A stretch of 64,000 nucleotides of DNA, taken from NCBI RefSeq assembly GCF_963678635.1, contig NC_087063.1, forward strand, positions 27,335,649 to 27,399,648, read 5' to 3'. The position numbers and the translations under genes were made by a program. Of this stretch, positions 34,627 through 44,478 are shown piece after piece; position 1 is the first letter of the stretch; every line of letters begins with the position of its first letter. The stretch comes from Symsagittifera roscoffensis (Eukaryota; Xenacoelomorpha; Acoela; Convolutidae). The notes beneath the pieces are model-generated. The model was not told the origin of the DNA. It saw only the letters and a list, made by a program, of their open reading frames with translations, and did no database searches.

Positions 34627-36149
34627 AATCTAACAAAAAAAAACTTCCAGTTCACATTCATAATCTTTCAATTTGTGAGAGCGAAAAACGTATGATCTAA
34701 CTGCAGGATTCAACTGAAAAGAGTAGAAAACATTGCCACCAATTTTTCTAAGTGTTTTTTCGTAATTTTCCGTAAGAGCACGGGTCTGAATCCAAAACAG
34801 TCAATTTTCTCAAAAACTACTGGGAATTAAGCAATTTTTATGAAGAAAAAGTGCTCTACTTTCACTGCAAAGCAGTGAAAGCCGGGATTTTTGCGAAGAA
34901 TAAAAATAAATTTAAAAAATTTGGGAAAAAATTTTGAAAAAAAAACTTGCAAGGGTCTATATATAATATATGAGTATTTAATTAAGAAATAAAAGTGATA
35001 CAAGAATTTTTTTCACCTCACAAAACAGTTTTTTTTTATTCATTGTTTGTTTTTCTTCTGAAGACTAGAAAATGATTGGTTACAGAACGAAGGGTGGACT
35101 TCAAGTTATCGATAGGAAAAGGAAAAAAAGTTCCCTGATCCCTTCAGTGGGAAAGAAAAATTTCAACCTCAAATTGCAAATGAAAAGTTAATTGAAGGAA
35201 ATCTTACTAGATGAATGACTGCAGTCACTGAAAAGTTGCAAGACGGATGAACAAGCAAGAGGATTTGAAGTTTGAGTGATATATTCGATGTTGGAGGCAG
35301 GATCGATTGATAAATTAAGCTGTGTAAGGTAGCAAAGAAATTGTGAGCAAAATAATGAAATACGAATCCAATGCAAAACGTTTATCAAGCAATTTTAAGA
35401 AAATACTAACAGTGATTTCACTTTATAGCAAAGCAGATTGTGGAAATCTTTAGATAAAACAACTTCAAGGAAAATTCTTTTGGAGAATGAAGTTGGAAAA
35501 AAATAGATTATAAATTGCTCGAAATGAATGAATGATTTAATTGATCTAACTTATGGACTGGATTGTCAAGTTTTCAATTATTTTATCGAAGCAGAAGATT
35601 TGGCATTTTGAGAACTCAAAGACTCAAGTGATTTGTTTTGGAGAACTTTAGGATGCAAATTTTAATTAAATATTGCTAGAAAAAGAGTCGGTGAGAAATG
35701 ATCAGGAAAAAAAATATTGGAGTTTTTGATTGAGATTGAGAGATAGATAAAAAAACAAAAGTAGCTGAAGCAATTGAATTGAAATATAATGAAATCAGAT
35801 CAAACTCAAGCAAAAGAAGTGATTGTGAGAGATTCAAATTTTTTGTTTCTAAGTTTTAAGACCGAAATTGTTAGGAACTACGAGAAAAGCAACAACGAGA
35901 TATAATAAAACTGAACCTGAACTGAGATGTAGATTGATCAAGAAAAACTTTTATTGGTTCATTCAAATGAATTTCTTTCATTGGCTAAATATAAGTTTAG
36001 GAAAACAATGAAGCTGAAAATTTTAAATTTCAATAGAATATAGAAAGATGTTTAATCAAGGATAATTAATTTTCAGGGGATTTAGGGATTTATCTTTGAA
36101 AATCTTTAACCCGGAAAAATTAGATTAAGTTACTTCAGTTCAATTCCCG
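34627..36149. other. AT-rich right arm of the Maverick, non-coding
   Basis: About 1.5 kb lies without a credible gene between the minus-strand ORF and the right terminal repeat. It holds a perfect hairpin at 34859-34881 and many GAATTGA/GATTGA-rich phrases. A 66-codon minus-strand frame at 35188-35388 is not supported. Confidence 0.5.
34859..34881. other. perfect 10-bp stem hairpin
   Basis: CTTTCACTGC is followed by AAA and GCAGTGAAAG. The stem is perfect with a 3-base loop, about 230 bases upstream of the minus-strand gene. It could be an RNA hairpin or a protein-binding palindrome. Confidence 0.6.
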
Positions 36150-36442
36150 ATAAACTGATAATCTTCAGCTAGGCCTAAATCATTTACGATAAATTACTTC
36201 AAGTGAAAAAATTTATCTGATAAGATTTCATTCCCCCTCAGCGATATCATAAAGTTATTCAATTTTATAAAAATTTAACAAAATGACCCCAAGAGTCCGG
36301 TCATATACCCCCAAAAATTAGCTCAGGTGAAAAAATTAATCTGATAAGATTTTTATTACGACCCCCGAGAAAAAAAAAGATTAGGCTAATTGAGTAAGAT
36401 AGTCACGCGACTTTGACGCGACTCTTGTTGCTCTATACTACT
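36150..36442 (-). repeat. Maverick right terminal inverted repeat
   Basis: This is the inverted counterpart of 19252-19560. It holds two of the TTATCAGATTA-type subrepeats and the shared ACGACCCCCGAGAAAAAAA block. The two ends have diverged by point changes and by the number of subrepeats. Confidence 0.87.
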
Positions 36443-36448
36443 CACATA
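36443..36448. repeat. target-site duplication, right (CACATA)
   Basis: This is the matching 6-mer on the right side of the Maverick. Confidence 0.95.
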
Positions 36449-36564
36449 GAACTGGCTTTGGTAGAGACTGTTAAAAGCATGTAGAGCTGTGTTTAGACGC
36501 TAGTCAGTCGTTTCATAACCTAGCTTTCTTTTCTGTCGATATGTAGTTCCGGGCGAATGTAACA
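36449..36564 (+). mobile_element. solo LTR, right part
   Basis: This continues the LTR interrupted at 19251, with AAAAGCATGTA, GTTTAGACGCTAGTCAGTCG and CCGGGCGAATGTAACA, all paralleling the ends of the giant element's LTRs. The terminal TGTAACA at 36564 mirrors the TGTGATA start, as LTR ends should. Confidence 0.88.
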
Positions 36565-36598
36565 CTCCATCTCCCTTCGCCTGTCCATCTCCCCTTCG
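36565..36598. other. 34-bp spacer of CATC-like tract between two LTRs
   Basis: Only 34 bases (CTCCATCTCCCTTCG...) separate the end of the solo LTR from the start of the giant element. They resemble the CATC-rich tract at 60297-60690, so they are probably a leftover of the original target. Confidence 0.65.
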
Positions 36599-36908
36599 TG
36601 TGACATTCGACCAGAATGCGACAAAATGCAAATTCAGCAGATTCGGAATTTTAGCAGCGAACCTTCCGAATTGACGGTTTTAAGCGATTAACAACGTTAT
36701 TGGGACGATAAGTTTGAGTTAATTTGAGTGTTTTGACCGAAGCCGAAAGCAGTAACGTTTTTGTCGACCCGATGTTAGAAAGACCACCGAAAGTACTGGC
36801 TTGCTAGAGACGGTTAAAAGCATGTAAAGCTCTGTTTAGACGTTGGCCAGTCGTCTTAGGACTTAGTTTTATTTTCCGTCGATATGTATCTTCCGGGCGA
36901 ATGTTACA
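36599..36908 (+). repeat. 5' LTR, internally shortened (310 bp)
   Basis: Its first 120 bases and last 190 bases match the 3' LTR almost exactly, but about 600 bases in the middle are missing. The joint lies around GGACGATAAGTTTGAGTTAA. A related full-length solo LTR retains that middle, so the 5' LTR has a deletion. Confidence 0.9.
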
Positions 36909-36920
36909 TAGATGTTTTTA

Positions 36921-36935
36921 TGGCGCTCCTGGGTG
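36921..36935 (+). promoter_or_regulatory. candidate primer-binding site
   Basis: TGGCGCTCCTGGGTG begins with TGG, the complement of a tRNA CCA end, 12 bases after the 5' LTR. I cannot name the tRNA. The 12-base offset is larger than usual. Confidence 0.4.
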
Positions 36936-36957
36936 TTATTCTTTTTTAACATCATGA

Positions 36958-37033
36958 CCGGCAGAACCGTTAACGAGCACTCCGCGCCGAGCGGATGCTC
37001 ACATTAACGCCCTTAATAGGCCTAAACTGCCGG
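36958..37033 (+). other. nested leader hairpin
   Basis: Four nested complementary arms can pair: CCGGCAG with CTGCCGG, CGTTAA with TTAACG, GAGCA with TGCTC, and TCCGC with GCGGA around a GCCGA loop. That gives about 23 base pairs in 76 bases, shortly after the LTR and the candidate primer site. By analogy with retroviral leaders it could be a dimerisation or packaging structure. Confidence 0.6.
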
Positions 37034-37469
37034 GGCGGAAGGGTAGTTTGGAACGCGGAAGCCTTGCGGATTACCGTGAATAGCTTTTTAACCTAGTTAA
37101 GACCGAAAATTCACGAATCAGGAAGGGTGGGGGGATCGGCCATTCCCTCGTTCCCTGAGAGGTTTGTGACCAAAAACACTTAAAGATATATATAAAACCA
37201 AATAAAAAGTAGTATAGAACCCAAGAAAAACAAAAAACATAAAAATAACCGAAAAAACCAAAAACAGTAAAAAAATGTAAAAAATCAGTAGAAATCATCT
37301 CCCCAGACAAGATGTGATCCGACCCTCCCATTTATTGTTGATAGATATATTGTTGTTACAGGCATTTATATCAGTCAGGATTGTTACGATCAATTTTGTG
37401 GCCCGTTTGTGAGGCTTGTACTGTAGGGTTATTTGAGCATTTAAGCACGTTAATGATAAATTGCGCTCA

Positions 37470-39090
37470 ATCCGGAAGGGTCAGCTGATTTGCGCTCAAT
37501 CCGGAGGGGTCTTGGGAGAAGAATGATCCGGCAAGCAGTAGAAGGAGCAACAAGAAGGGGCTCAACGACAACAAAAATCGACTGTTGGGTATCGTTAACA
37601 AGTTTTGTATCCCTTTTGGTACAAAAATTAAGATAGTAATCTGTGGGGGGCTCGACAGTGCTGCACTGTAGTGACCCTTCACCGAACTGCGATTATCCGA
37701 GTTAAGCACCTTAAGTCGGATATTAAACAAACCCGGAGGGGTATAGTATTACTAATAGTATTACTTATATAGCCTATATTAATACTCCTATACCGTTTTT
37801 CAGTGAAAAACACAGAAAGCAGACCGGTTTTTAGGGGCAAAATAGCGATATTTTGATCCCCCACAAGTCGCGATTTTTGAGATATCAATTTTTTTGAAAT
37901 GGAAAAAAGCGCTAACGTAGTGTGTTACATCGTAACAGCACTACTATAATAGATAGAACCGGTTAAGTTTAGTTCGGAAGTGATTGGAACTATTTTGGTA
38001 CCGAAAACCGAATTTTCGCGATTTTTGATAGTACGAAACACTATAAAATCAGAAATTTTTTTGAAATTTTTGAGTTAGAACAGTAAAAATAGTTGTTTGG
38101 ACAACGTCCTTTAGTGAATTTACAGGTTTTTAAACCCGCTTCCCGAAAGCCTTCCGGGTTGCAGAGAAATCGAACTTAACGTCTTTGATTTGGTGGATTC
38201 ATCAATCCGGAGGGGTACAGATCGGGTTTTTTGCATTGAACTAGAAGAGTATAGGACTTTTGAGCTCGGCTCAATAATTTTTAGGTCGAAAAGAACAGAA
38301 TTGCGGAAAAAGTTGCGGAACCTATAAGAAAGAAATTTTTTTTGACTTTAGAAAAAAGACGTTTTGGTTAGTAACTTTGGAATTACTGGACAGATTCAGT
38401 TAATCTTGGTACCAATAGATCAAAAATTAGCTGAGCTTACTGATAGGGACAAAAGTTTTTCGAAAAAAAAAGCGTGAAAAGTTTTTGAGATTGTTTTTAG
38501 CAAATTCGCCAATTTGGGAGGGTAGACCCTTCAAGTTTTATAATTTTTTTTAGGAAAGCCCTTACACCCCTACCAAAAGGTAATAGCGGTTGAATAAAGT
38601 AACTTTAGGCTGTTCTAGACGGAAAGGGAAGGCTAAAGGCACAAGAAAACCTTAATCGAGCCGAAGTTAGGCTAGCGATAGGACCCTTCACCGTTAGCGT
38701 GAATTGTCAAATAAGAGGCTTAACTTCAATCCGGAAGGGTCTAGGAAAGGATCACATACCCTTCCTAGTTAATTTAAAAAGCAAAATAGCATCGGAGAAC
38801 GTATCCGGAAGTGTATAGGTTGAAAGAAGGAAATCTCCGAAAAGCTACTTTTACAAAACCAGAGGGCTCCCAATCCGGAAGGGTCAAAATTTTTTCATAT
38901 TTCGGAGGGGTCCGAATCCGGAGGGGTCTTATATTTGCTCACTCAGAGGGGTCCCAATCCGGAGGGGTCTTACATTTGCTAACTCAGAGGGATTCCAATC
39001 CGGAGGGGTCTAAATTTTGCCAATCCGGAGGGGTCTCAATTTTGCCAGTCCGGAAGGGTCCTATTTTTGCCAATCCGGAGGGGGATATTT
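37470..39090 (+). repeat. cluster of AATCCGGAGGGGTC motifs in the leader
   Basis: About 13 copies of TCCGGA(G/A)GGGTC or close variants occur near 37471, 37500, 37731, 38206, 38730, 38803, 38874, 38917, 38957, 38999, 39024, 39049 and 39074. The last seven are spaced only 25-45 bases. Most are preceded by CAA or GAA. All face the same way. One more lies in the 3' LTR. ORFs across the cluster are by-products. Confidence 0.8.
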
Positions 39091-39860
39091 TTTATTAAAG
39101 GACTTAGGTAAACAGAAGAAAGACTACAGGGAGAGGTATTAGGTTATTAGCAGACAGGCTAGGAATCAGTGACTGCACTGGTAACTTGCCTTTCAATAAA
39201 GACCAGACCAAAACAAAACAGGTCCGAACTCGGATATTCGCTACACTAAGTCTAAACTAAAAAGAGCGTAATTCATTGGTGTAGATTGAAACCCAATACT
39301 TTTTTGTGAAAAGTGACTGCCCTGAGGATTTTAGTAGGTCTAGCTCGGGCAGTCCGAAGGCACATAGGTAACACAGTACTCGGTGGGTGCAATAGACGCC
39401 TACTTGAGAAAATTACTGCCTTCAAAGTTTTGTCTGTTTGGTGCAGCACCAAGCAGGGAAAGCTTTTTCTTTAAAATATAAGTTCGACTATTGTACTGCG
39501 ACCGACTAAAAGTACAATACACATACGTTTTTTTTAAAGAGGTATTCATATTCTGTCATTATATATTTTTTTTGTTTTTGATTTTAAATCAACATAATTT
39601 GTGCTTGATTAGGTAGTGAGTACACTATCTTTTAAATTGACTGATAACATCATATTGAGCTAGTACTCAGATCTTACGACCGATAATCGGTTAGTGTGAA
39701 TAAATTATATACAAACTGTACTCTGATAACACACAGGGATTCGTGGTCACTATTTAATAGAATCTTGTGAAATTTATTGTGTTGTGTCATTATTATTGAT
39801 AGTCAAACAATAAAGTCACTAGCAATCAAATTGAGTGTATAGGCAGTAAGAAGTGACAAA
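39091..39860. other. leader part between motif cluster and first ORF
   Basis: No gene is seen. It is AT-rich, with mixed-sequence stretches that could hold splice or translation signals. It completes an unusually long leader of about 2.9 kb between the 5' LTR and the first ORF. Confidence 0.45.
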
Positions 39861-41513
39861 TTGAGAATGAGTCTAGACAAGTCAAGGATACCTAAACGAG
39901 GTAATAGTTCTAGGAAATTCATACCTAAAAAGCAAAGAAAAACAATGACCGACCCTTTTGTGGATCGGATCAAACGAGCCCGGACCGACAAAGGGGAGAC
40001 GGTTTCAGGCAGAATGGTTGAAACGAGGAGTCAGAAGACCTCAGAAAAGAGAAAATAAATGTTAGAAGTGGAGGTCAATACGGACCAGGCCATGAATGAC
40101 AACCAGGAAGTACATGCACTGGAAGGGAGAGGCAGAAGGCTGGCGAGTGAATCTACTCCGGTAGAACAAGGCCATGATTTTGCCACTTCCACCGGGACAT
40201 TGGATTGAGAGGAGATATCGGAACTGTCCGACATTTCAACTGAAATAGTGGCAACTAGAAGATCTCCAACAGACAACACCATGATGGCAGGCGGGACTGA
40301 AAAACAAACAACGTCCTCATCGTTCTCAGAAAGAATGAGGAACACCTTAGGAAACATCTTTCCATTCACCATGGGAGCGGGCACAGGAAATGAAGGTGAA
40401 TCCCAGGAGGAGGAAGAGGACGAAGAAGAGCAAGTGGACTTTGGGTCTCAAGTCAGCCTCAATAGTTCGACCCAGGAGAATGAGGCATACGTCGAAAGAG
40501 AGACTGGACCCATGGACAAATTTGGTGTGGTGAGAACGATAAGCAAAGAGGTAAACACACCGGGCCAGTCGAGAGGCTTTGCGATTATGACAAATTCAGA
40601 GCCGCAAATTGGGGAGAGTAGAAACAAAGGGCTAGGCAACGCATTGGCGGATCCTGAAGTGGATAATGAAAAGACGTCGAGGCAGAGAGTCAAGGCCCGA
40701 ATCTCGACCAGCACGAATCTACCTGGGACCGACAGGATTACACCACCACTGGTGACGCTACTCGTGGAAAACGGGACAACACTAGAAGAAGCCTTGAACA
40801 ACATAGTGGGCAGTATAGGAGAACAAAATGAACAGATGTCCATAAGAATGAGTGAACTAGAAAGAGCAGTTCACGTTGAAAGAGAAAGTCTGCGGGAAGA
40901 AATAAACCGCATTAGACAAGAAGTTGGTAGGAGCGAAAAACGCTTGAAAGAAAGAACGGACGAGCACATAGCGAAGAACTTGTCGAGAATGACAAGAGAA
41001 GCGGAACAGAGAGAGTTACGCTTAAGAGACGACATGGAGAAGTTAAGAATTCAGCAAGAGCAGTCTCTTGGGACTCTTGACACAAAGATAGACGCGATGA
41101 TGGAGAGGCGAACTCAGGCTACCATGGATAGGTTGGACGGGCTACTAGGCAGCAAAAGTGGACCAAAAGAAGGGGAACCGAACTCGGGAGGTCCCAGCAG
41201 GGAGCCGAAGGTGAACTTCAATGACCATCAAAGGAGGAGGACATATGGATCCACTAGAGGTAGGGGCAGTTCATCAGGCTATGCCACAAGGGACTATAGA
41301 ACATGGGGCCCGAACGGTAGAGCAAGTTCAACGGGGAACAGACAGACCTCTAACGAACGACCAACGCAAGGCACACATGCGACTGGGAGAAGTGATTCCG
41401 GTAACAGGAGACATGCGAGCCCAGGGAGGAGTCATGTGAGCCAAGGGGGGAAACACTCACGGCGATTCGGATTGCAGGGATGCACCGAATACAGAGCCTT
41501 TAATAAGGTGTGA
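39861..41513 (+). pseudogene. first ORF of the giant element: basic/coiled-coil protein with two in-frame stops
   Basis: One reading frame stays open for 1.65 kb except for TAA at 40056 (followed at once by ATG) and TGA at 40206. The N-terminus is very basic (RIPKRGNSSRKFIPKKQRK). The middle is acidic (EEEEDEEEQVDFG), and residues around 41,000 in nucleotide position form a long coiled coil (EREINRIRQEVGRSEKRLKE-like). The C-terminus is Gly/Arg/Ser-rich (YGSTRGRGSSSGYATRDYR), as in RNA-binding tails. It may be an extra Gag-like structural protein preceding the canonical gag. No family is recognised. Confidence 0.6.
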
Positions 41514-41550
41514 GGACACTCAGGCGGGACACTCAAGGGATGCTACGGCA

Positions 41551-43773
41551 ATGGCCACAGCCTTTGAACCCCTAAACAGGTCTTTAGAGACATTCCTTAC
41601 AAGGTTATCCAGAACCAATGAACGCAGTGAGAAGTCCAGAAGAGTCATTAAGAAACCAAGATGCTATAAAGACGAATCTGATGGCTGTATTGATACCTGG
41701 ATAGAGGTAATGAAACTGCATTTCGAGGAAGAGGATTTGTCGGAAAGACAAGAATGCAGTGCGCTCACCAGCAACTTGGAAGGGACAGCCCTGAACTGTG
41801 TCATGGCCAAGAAGCAATATCAGCGTGACACAGCCGAGAAAATCTTCGAAATCTTTTGGATCAGGGGTGCAGGGTTACCAGGCGATGATGCGCTTCGAGA
41901 AACGGAGGCAACGAGAGGATGAAACGATAGACAAGTTTCTAGACGACTTGGAAATGCTGAGAAGACGCAGCCAACCGGATGAGTCAAACCGAAGTATGAA
42001 CCTGGCAGTAGCCTCAAAATTAATCGATGGTGTGAAGAATGATGAACTTCGGACAATGCTGGCAACGCATTACACACCACTATCAACCAATGCACCAACA
42101 CCAGAGGAGTTGAGGCTCAAGTCAAAAGAATATCTTTTATTGAAAACTCCTTCGAGATCTAGTTATTATAAGAACAATTATGGCAATTTTAACAATGGGC
42201 CAGCAAACCAAGGGAACAACTGGTACAAACCGAGGGATGACATGGAAAAGAGACGCTCTTGTGCCAATTGCAGTTCAACAGACCATCATGTGTCGGCATG
42301 CCAACTTACAAACAAGGCATGAAAGCAATAGGCTTTAGCCTCGAGGACGAAGATGCGTCAGAATTGGACCATGAGGATTTCATGAGAGGAGTAATTGCAA
42401 AATTCGGCCCGAGGTGTTTCTTTTGCAACTTGGAAGGTCATTTTAAATCAGATTGTCCGCAATTCTGGGATGCAGTGGCAGACATCAAGCATCCAAGGCA
42501 TGAGGAAGCTTTATCAGGAGTGAAAGCCAGCAAGGCTCGCCTGTTGAGTGAAGCGGAGGCGCGCAGAAAAGACAAACCGCAAGAGCTGGCGACGAAGAAA
42601 ATGCAAGCGGTAACTGAAGAGACACGTGGACCGGAACCAGTGACTGCGGCCGATGACTTCAAGATTGATTATAGGGCAGCCGCGAGGGATGCTCTAAATA
42701 GAGTGCAGCAGGAACTGGTGACGAAAGAGATCGAACAAAAATTGAAACTAGAACTGGAGAGTGAGAAACTACAGGAGCAACTGAATACCTTCGAAGCAAC
42801 GGAGGTCGAGGAGACTAAAGCACCAAGCAGTTTGAGCATGAAACTTAATGTGATCTCTGGTCAGAGGTTCGGCATGAAGCCACAAGGAAGCAAGATACAG
42901 TCGATAATTTCAGTGGCTGGACACCAGGTAATCAGAAATCTGAGTGAACCATCCGAGTTCACTTTGATGCATTTGGACACATATGCAGATTATCTGAGGC
43001 AGGTGGAGCTACGCACTGAGTCGAGAGCTGTGCGAGCACTACTAACAACGGGTGGCCCTCGCACAAAGAAACTTCATGGACGCTACCTGGAGGTCTTTGG
43101 GCCGTATCAAGTGATGCTGAACGTGGATGGGATCAGTATCTACACTAAGACTTATGTAACAACAGACAGTGACCAGATAGGGCAGATCTATCTGGGTGAG
43201 GATGAACTCAAAGTCCGCAGGATAGGCCACGACGCCATGATGGAAGAAGATGCAGTACACATTGGGTATGAAGCAGATGTGACCGAACATCTGCTCGACA
43301 CCAACGGAAAGAAAATCGGAGTCACAAGGCTTCTGGACACAGGAGCGGTAGTGAGTGTGATGCCGATAAAAACATGGGAAAGAATGGGATTCACGAGGGA
43401 AGATATAATTCCAACGAATCTCCGACTGGCCGCCGCCAATCGAGGAGCGATTTACGTAGCCAGGAGAACACCAAAAACGGTTCTCCACATGGGAGGACGG
43501 GATCTTTGGATGAGCTTCCTGGTGGTAGAGAATTTGGACGACGCCGACCAATTCATCTTGGGCAGAGATTTTGTCAAGAATTTTGACGTGATGATTGACT
43601 TGAACAACGGTCTGATACGGATTAGAAACCCGGACCGGAAGTATGTTAAGAAACCAACTAATAGAATAATAATAGACGAAAACAATGTACCAATTTTTTT
43701 AGATAGGAAAGTAAAACTACAGCCAGGACAAGCTGTGGTGGCAATTTTTAGAATGAGAAATTTAAATTCGTAA
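41551..43773 (+). pseudogene. gag and aspartic protease region, frameshifted
   Basis: Three overlapping frames (41551-41922, 41798-42322, 42259-43773) form one gag-pro reading. The first two give a retrotransposon Gag domain (ALTSNLEGTALNC, then FLDDLEMLRRRSQPDES). Zinc knuckles follow, CANCSSTDHHVSAC near 42260-42302 and CFFCNLEGHFKSDC near 42418-42459. A Glu/Lys-rich linker leads to the aspartic protease with RLLDTGAVVSVMP near 43330 and the late FILGRDFVKNF motif. Frame changes near 41870 and 42300 break it. The product would build the particle and cleave the polyprotein. Confidence 0.88.
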
Positions 43774-43797
43774 AGCGATAGTAAACAGGTTTGTTTA

Positions 43798-44478
43798 GTG
43801 CCGAATCCAAATAGTCAGAGTTCGGTGATTTTAGGCCAGAGCTTCTCGGTAACGCGAAACGGACTGTGTGTCAGTGTGTTGTTGAACACACTGGACACCA
43901 CGGTCTCAATCCAGCGTGGAAAGAAGCTTGGTTACGCTTTGCCGATGAGGACCGACTATGAGGAGACCCAAAACTTGAAGAAACATAGTGTGAAAGACCG
44001 TCCTTATCACGCCAATAAAGATAAAATTTTAAAGAGGATTAATGAATTAAAATCTATTCATAAGTTGTTTTAAATGAAATCCGAAACGGACGACGGCTTA
44101 TCGAGCTGCTCAAATTTTCCGGAACGCCCCTCGTCATATGAACTAGAATCTGACAAACCGGTTTTGCCAAGGATAGAACATTTGAAAGGGAAAATAGGTG
44201 AGGGAGAATTCGAAAAATTGCGGGACGTTTTAAACCGGAACGCAGATGTATTTTCAAAACATAAAGCGGATATCGGTTGCTGTAACTTCGTCGAACACGA
44301 AATTGAACTGGAAGAAGGTGCCGTTCCACACAGAGAAGGTGCAAGACGAATGACGCCACACAAGTCGGAAGCGTGCCGAGCGGAAATAGAAATGTTGCTT
44401 GAATACGACATGATAGAACCCTCGAAATCGCCATGGGCTTGTGGGGTGGTAATGGCGAAAAAGAAAGGGGGCAGCTAA
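43798..44478 (+). pseudogene. protease-RT linker and RT N-terminus
   Basis: This continues in the same frame as the protease after a TAA at 43771. Another TAA at 44071 is followed directly by ATG 44074. The second part carries typical RT approach sequence (HEIELEEGAVPHREGARRM, MLLEYDMIEPSKSPWACGVV, then MAKKKGG). It stops at 44478 after a G5 run (44467-44471), where the main RT frame takes over. A one-base difference in that run would explain the switch. Confidence 0.8.

Larger units (their letters stand above)
19252..36442. mobile_element. Maverick/Polinton DNA transposon (17.2 kb)
   Basis: The ends AGTAGTATAGAGCAACAAG at 19252 and its reverse complement ending at 36442 are perfectly complementary over 19 bases. 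They are followed by longer inverted repeats. The flanks are identical 6-mers, CACATA (19246-19251 and 36443-36448), the target duplication size known for Polintons. Inside are the family hallmarks: protein-primed type B polymerase, retroviral-like integrase, FtsK/A32-type ATPase, adenain-like protease, and penton and major capsid proteins. Several of these are disrupted, so this copy should be inactive. Confidence 0.97.

Noticed and set aside
37470-39090. CRISPR-like array
   Set aside because: The repeats are short and spacing is irregular from 25 to 470 bases. There are no cas genes and the sequence is eukaryotic.
38811-39098. 95-codon ORF over the leader
   Set aside because: The repeated Gly/Ser/Arg phrases are only the translation of the AATCCGGAGGGGTC motif array.
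43042-43551. 169-codon minus-strand ORF
   Set aside because: It is antisense to the gag-pro frame, which has clear domain motifs.
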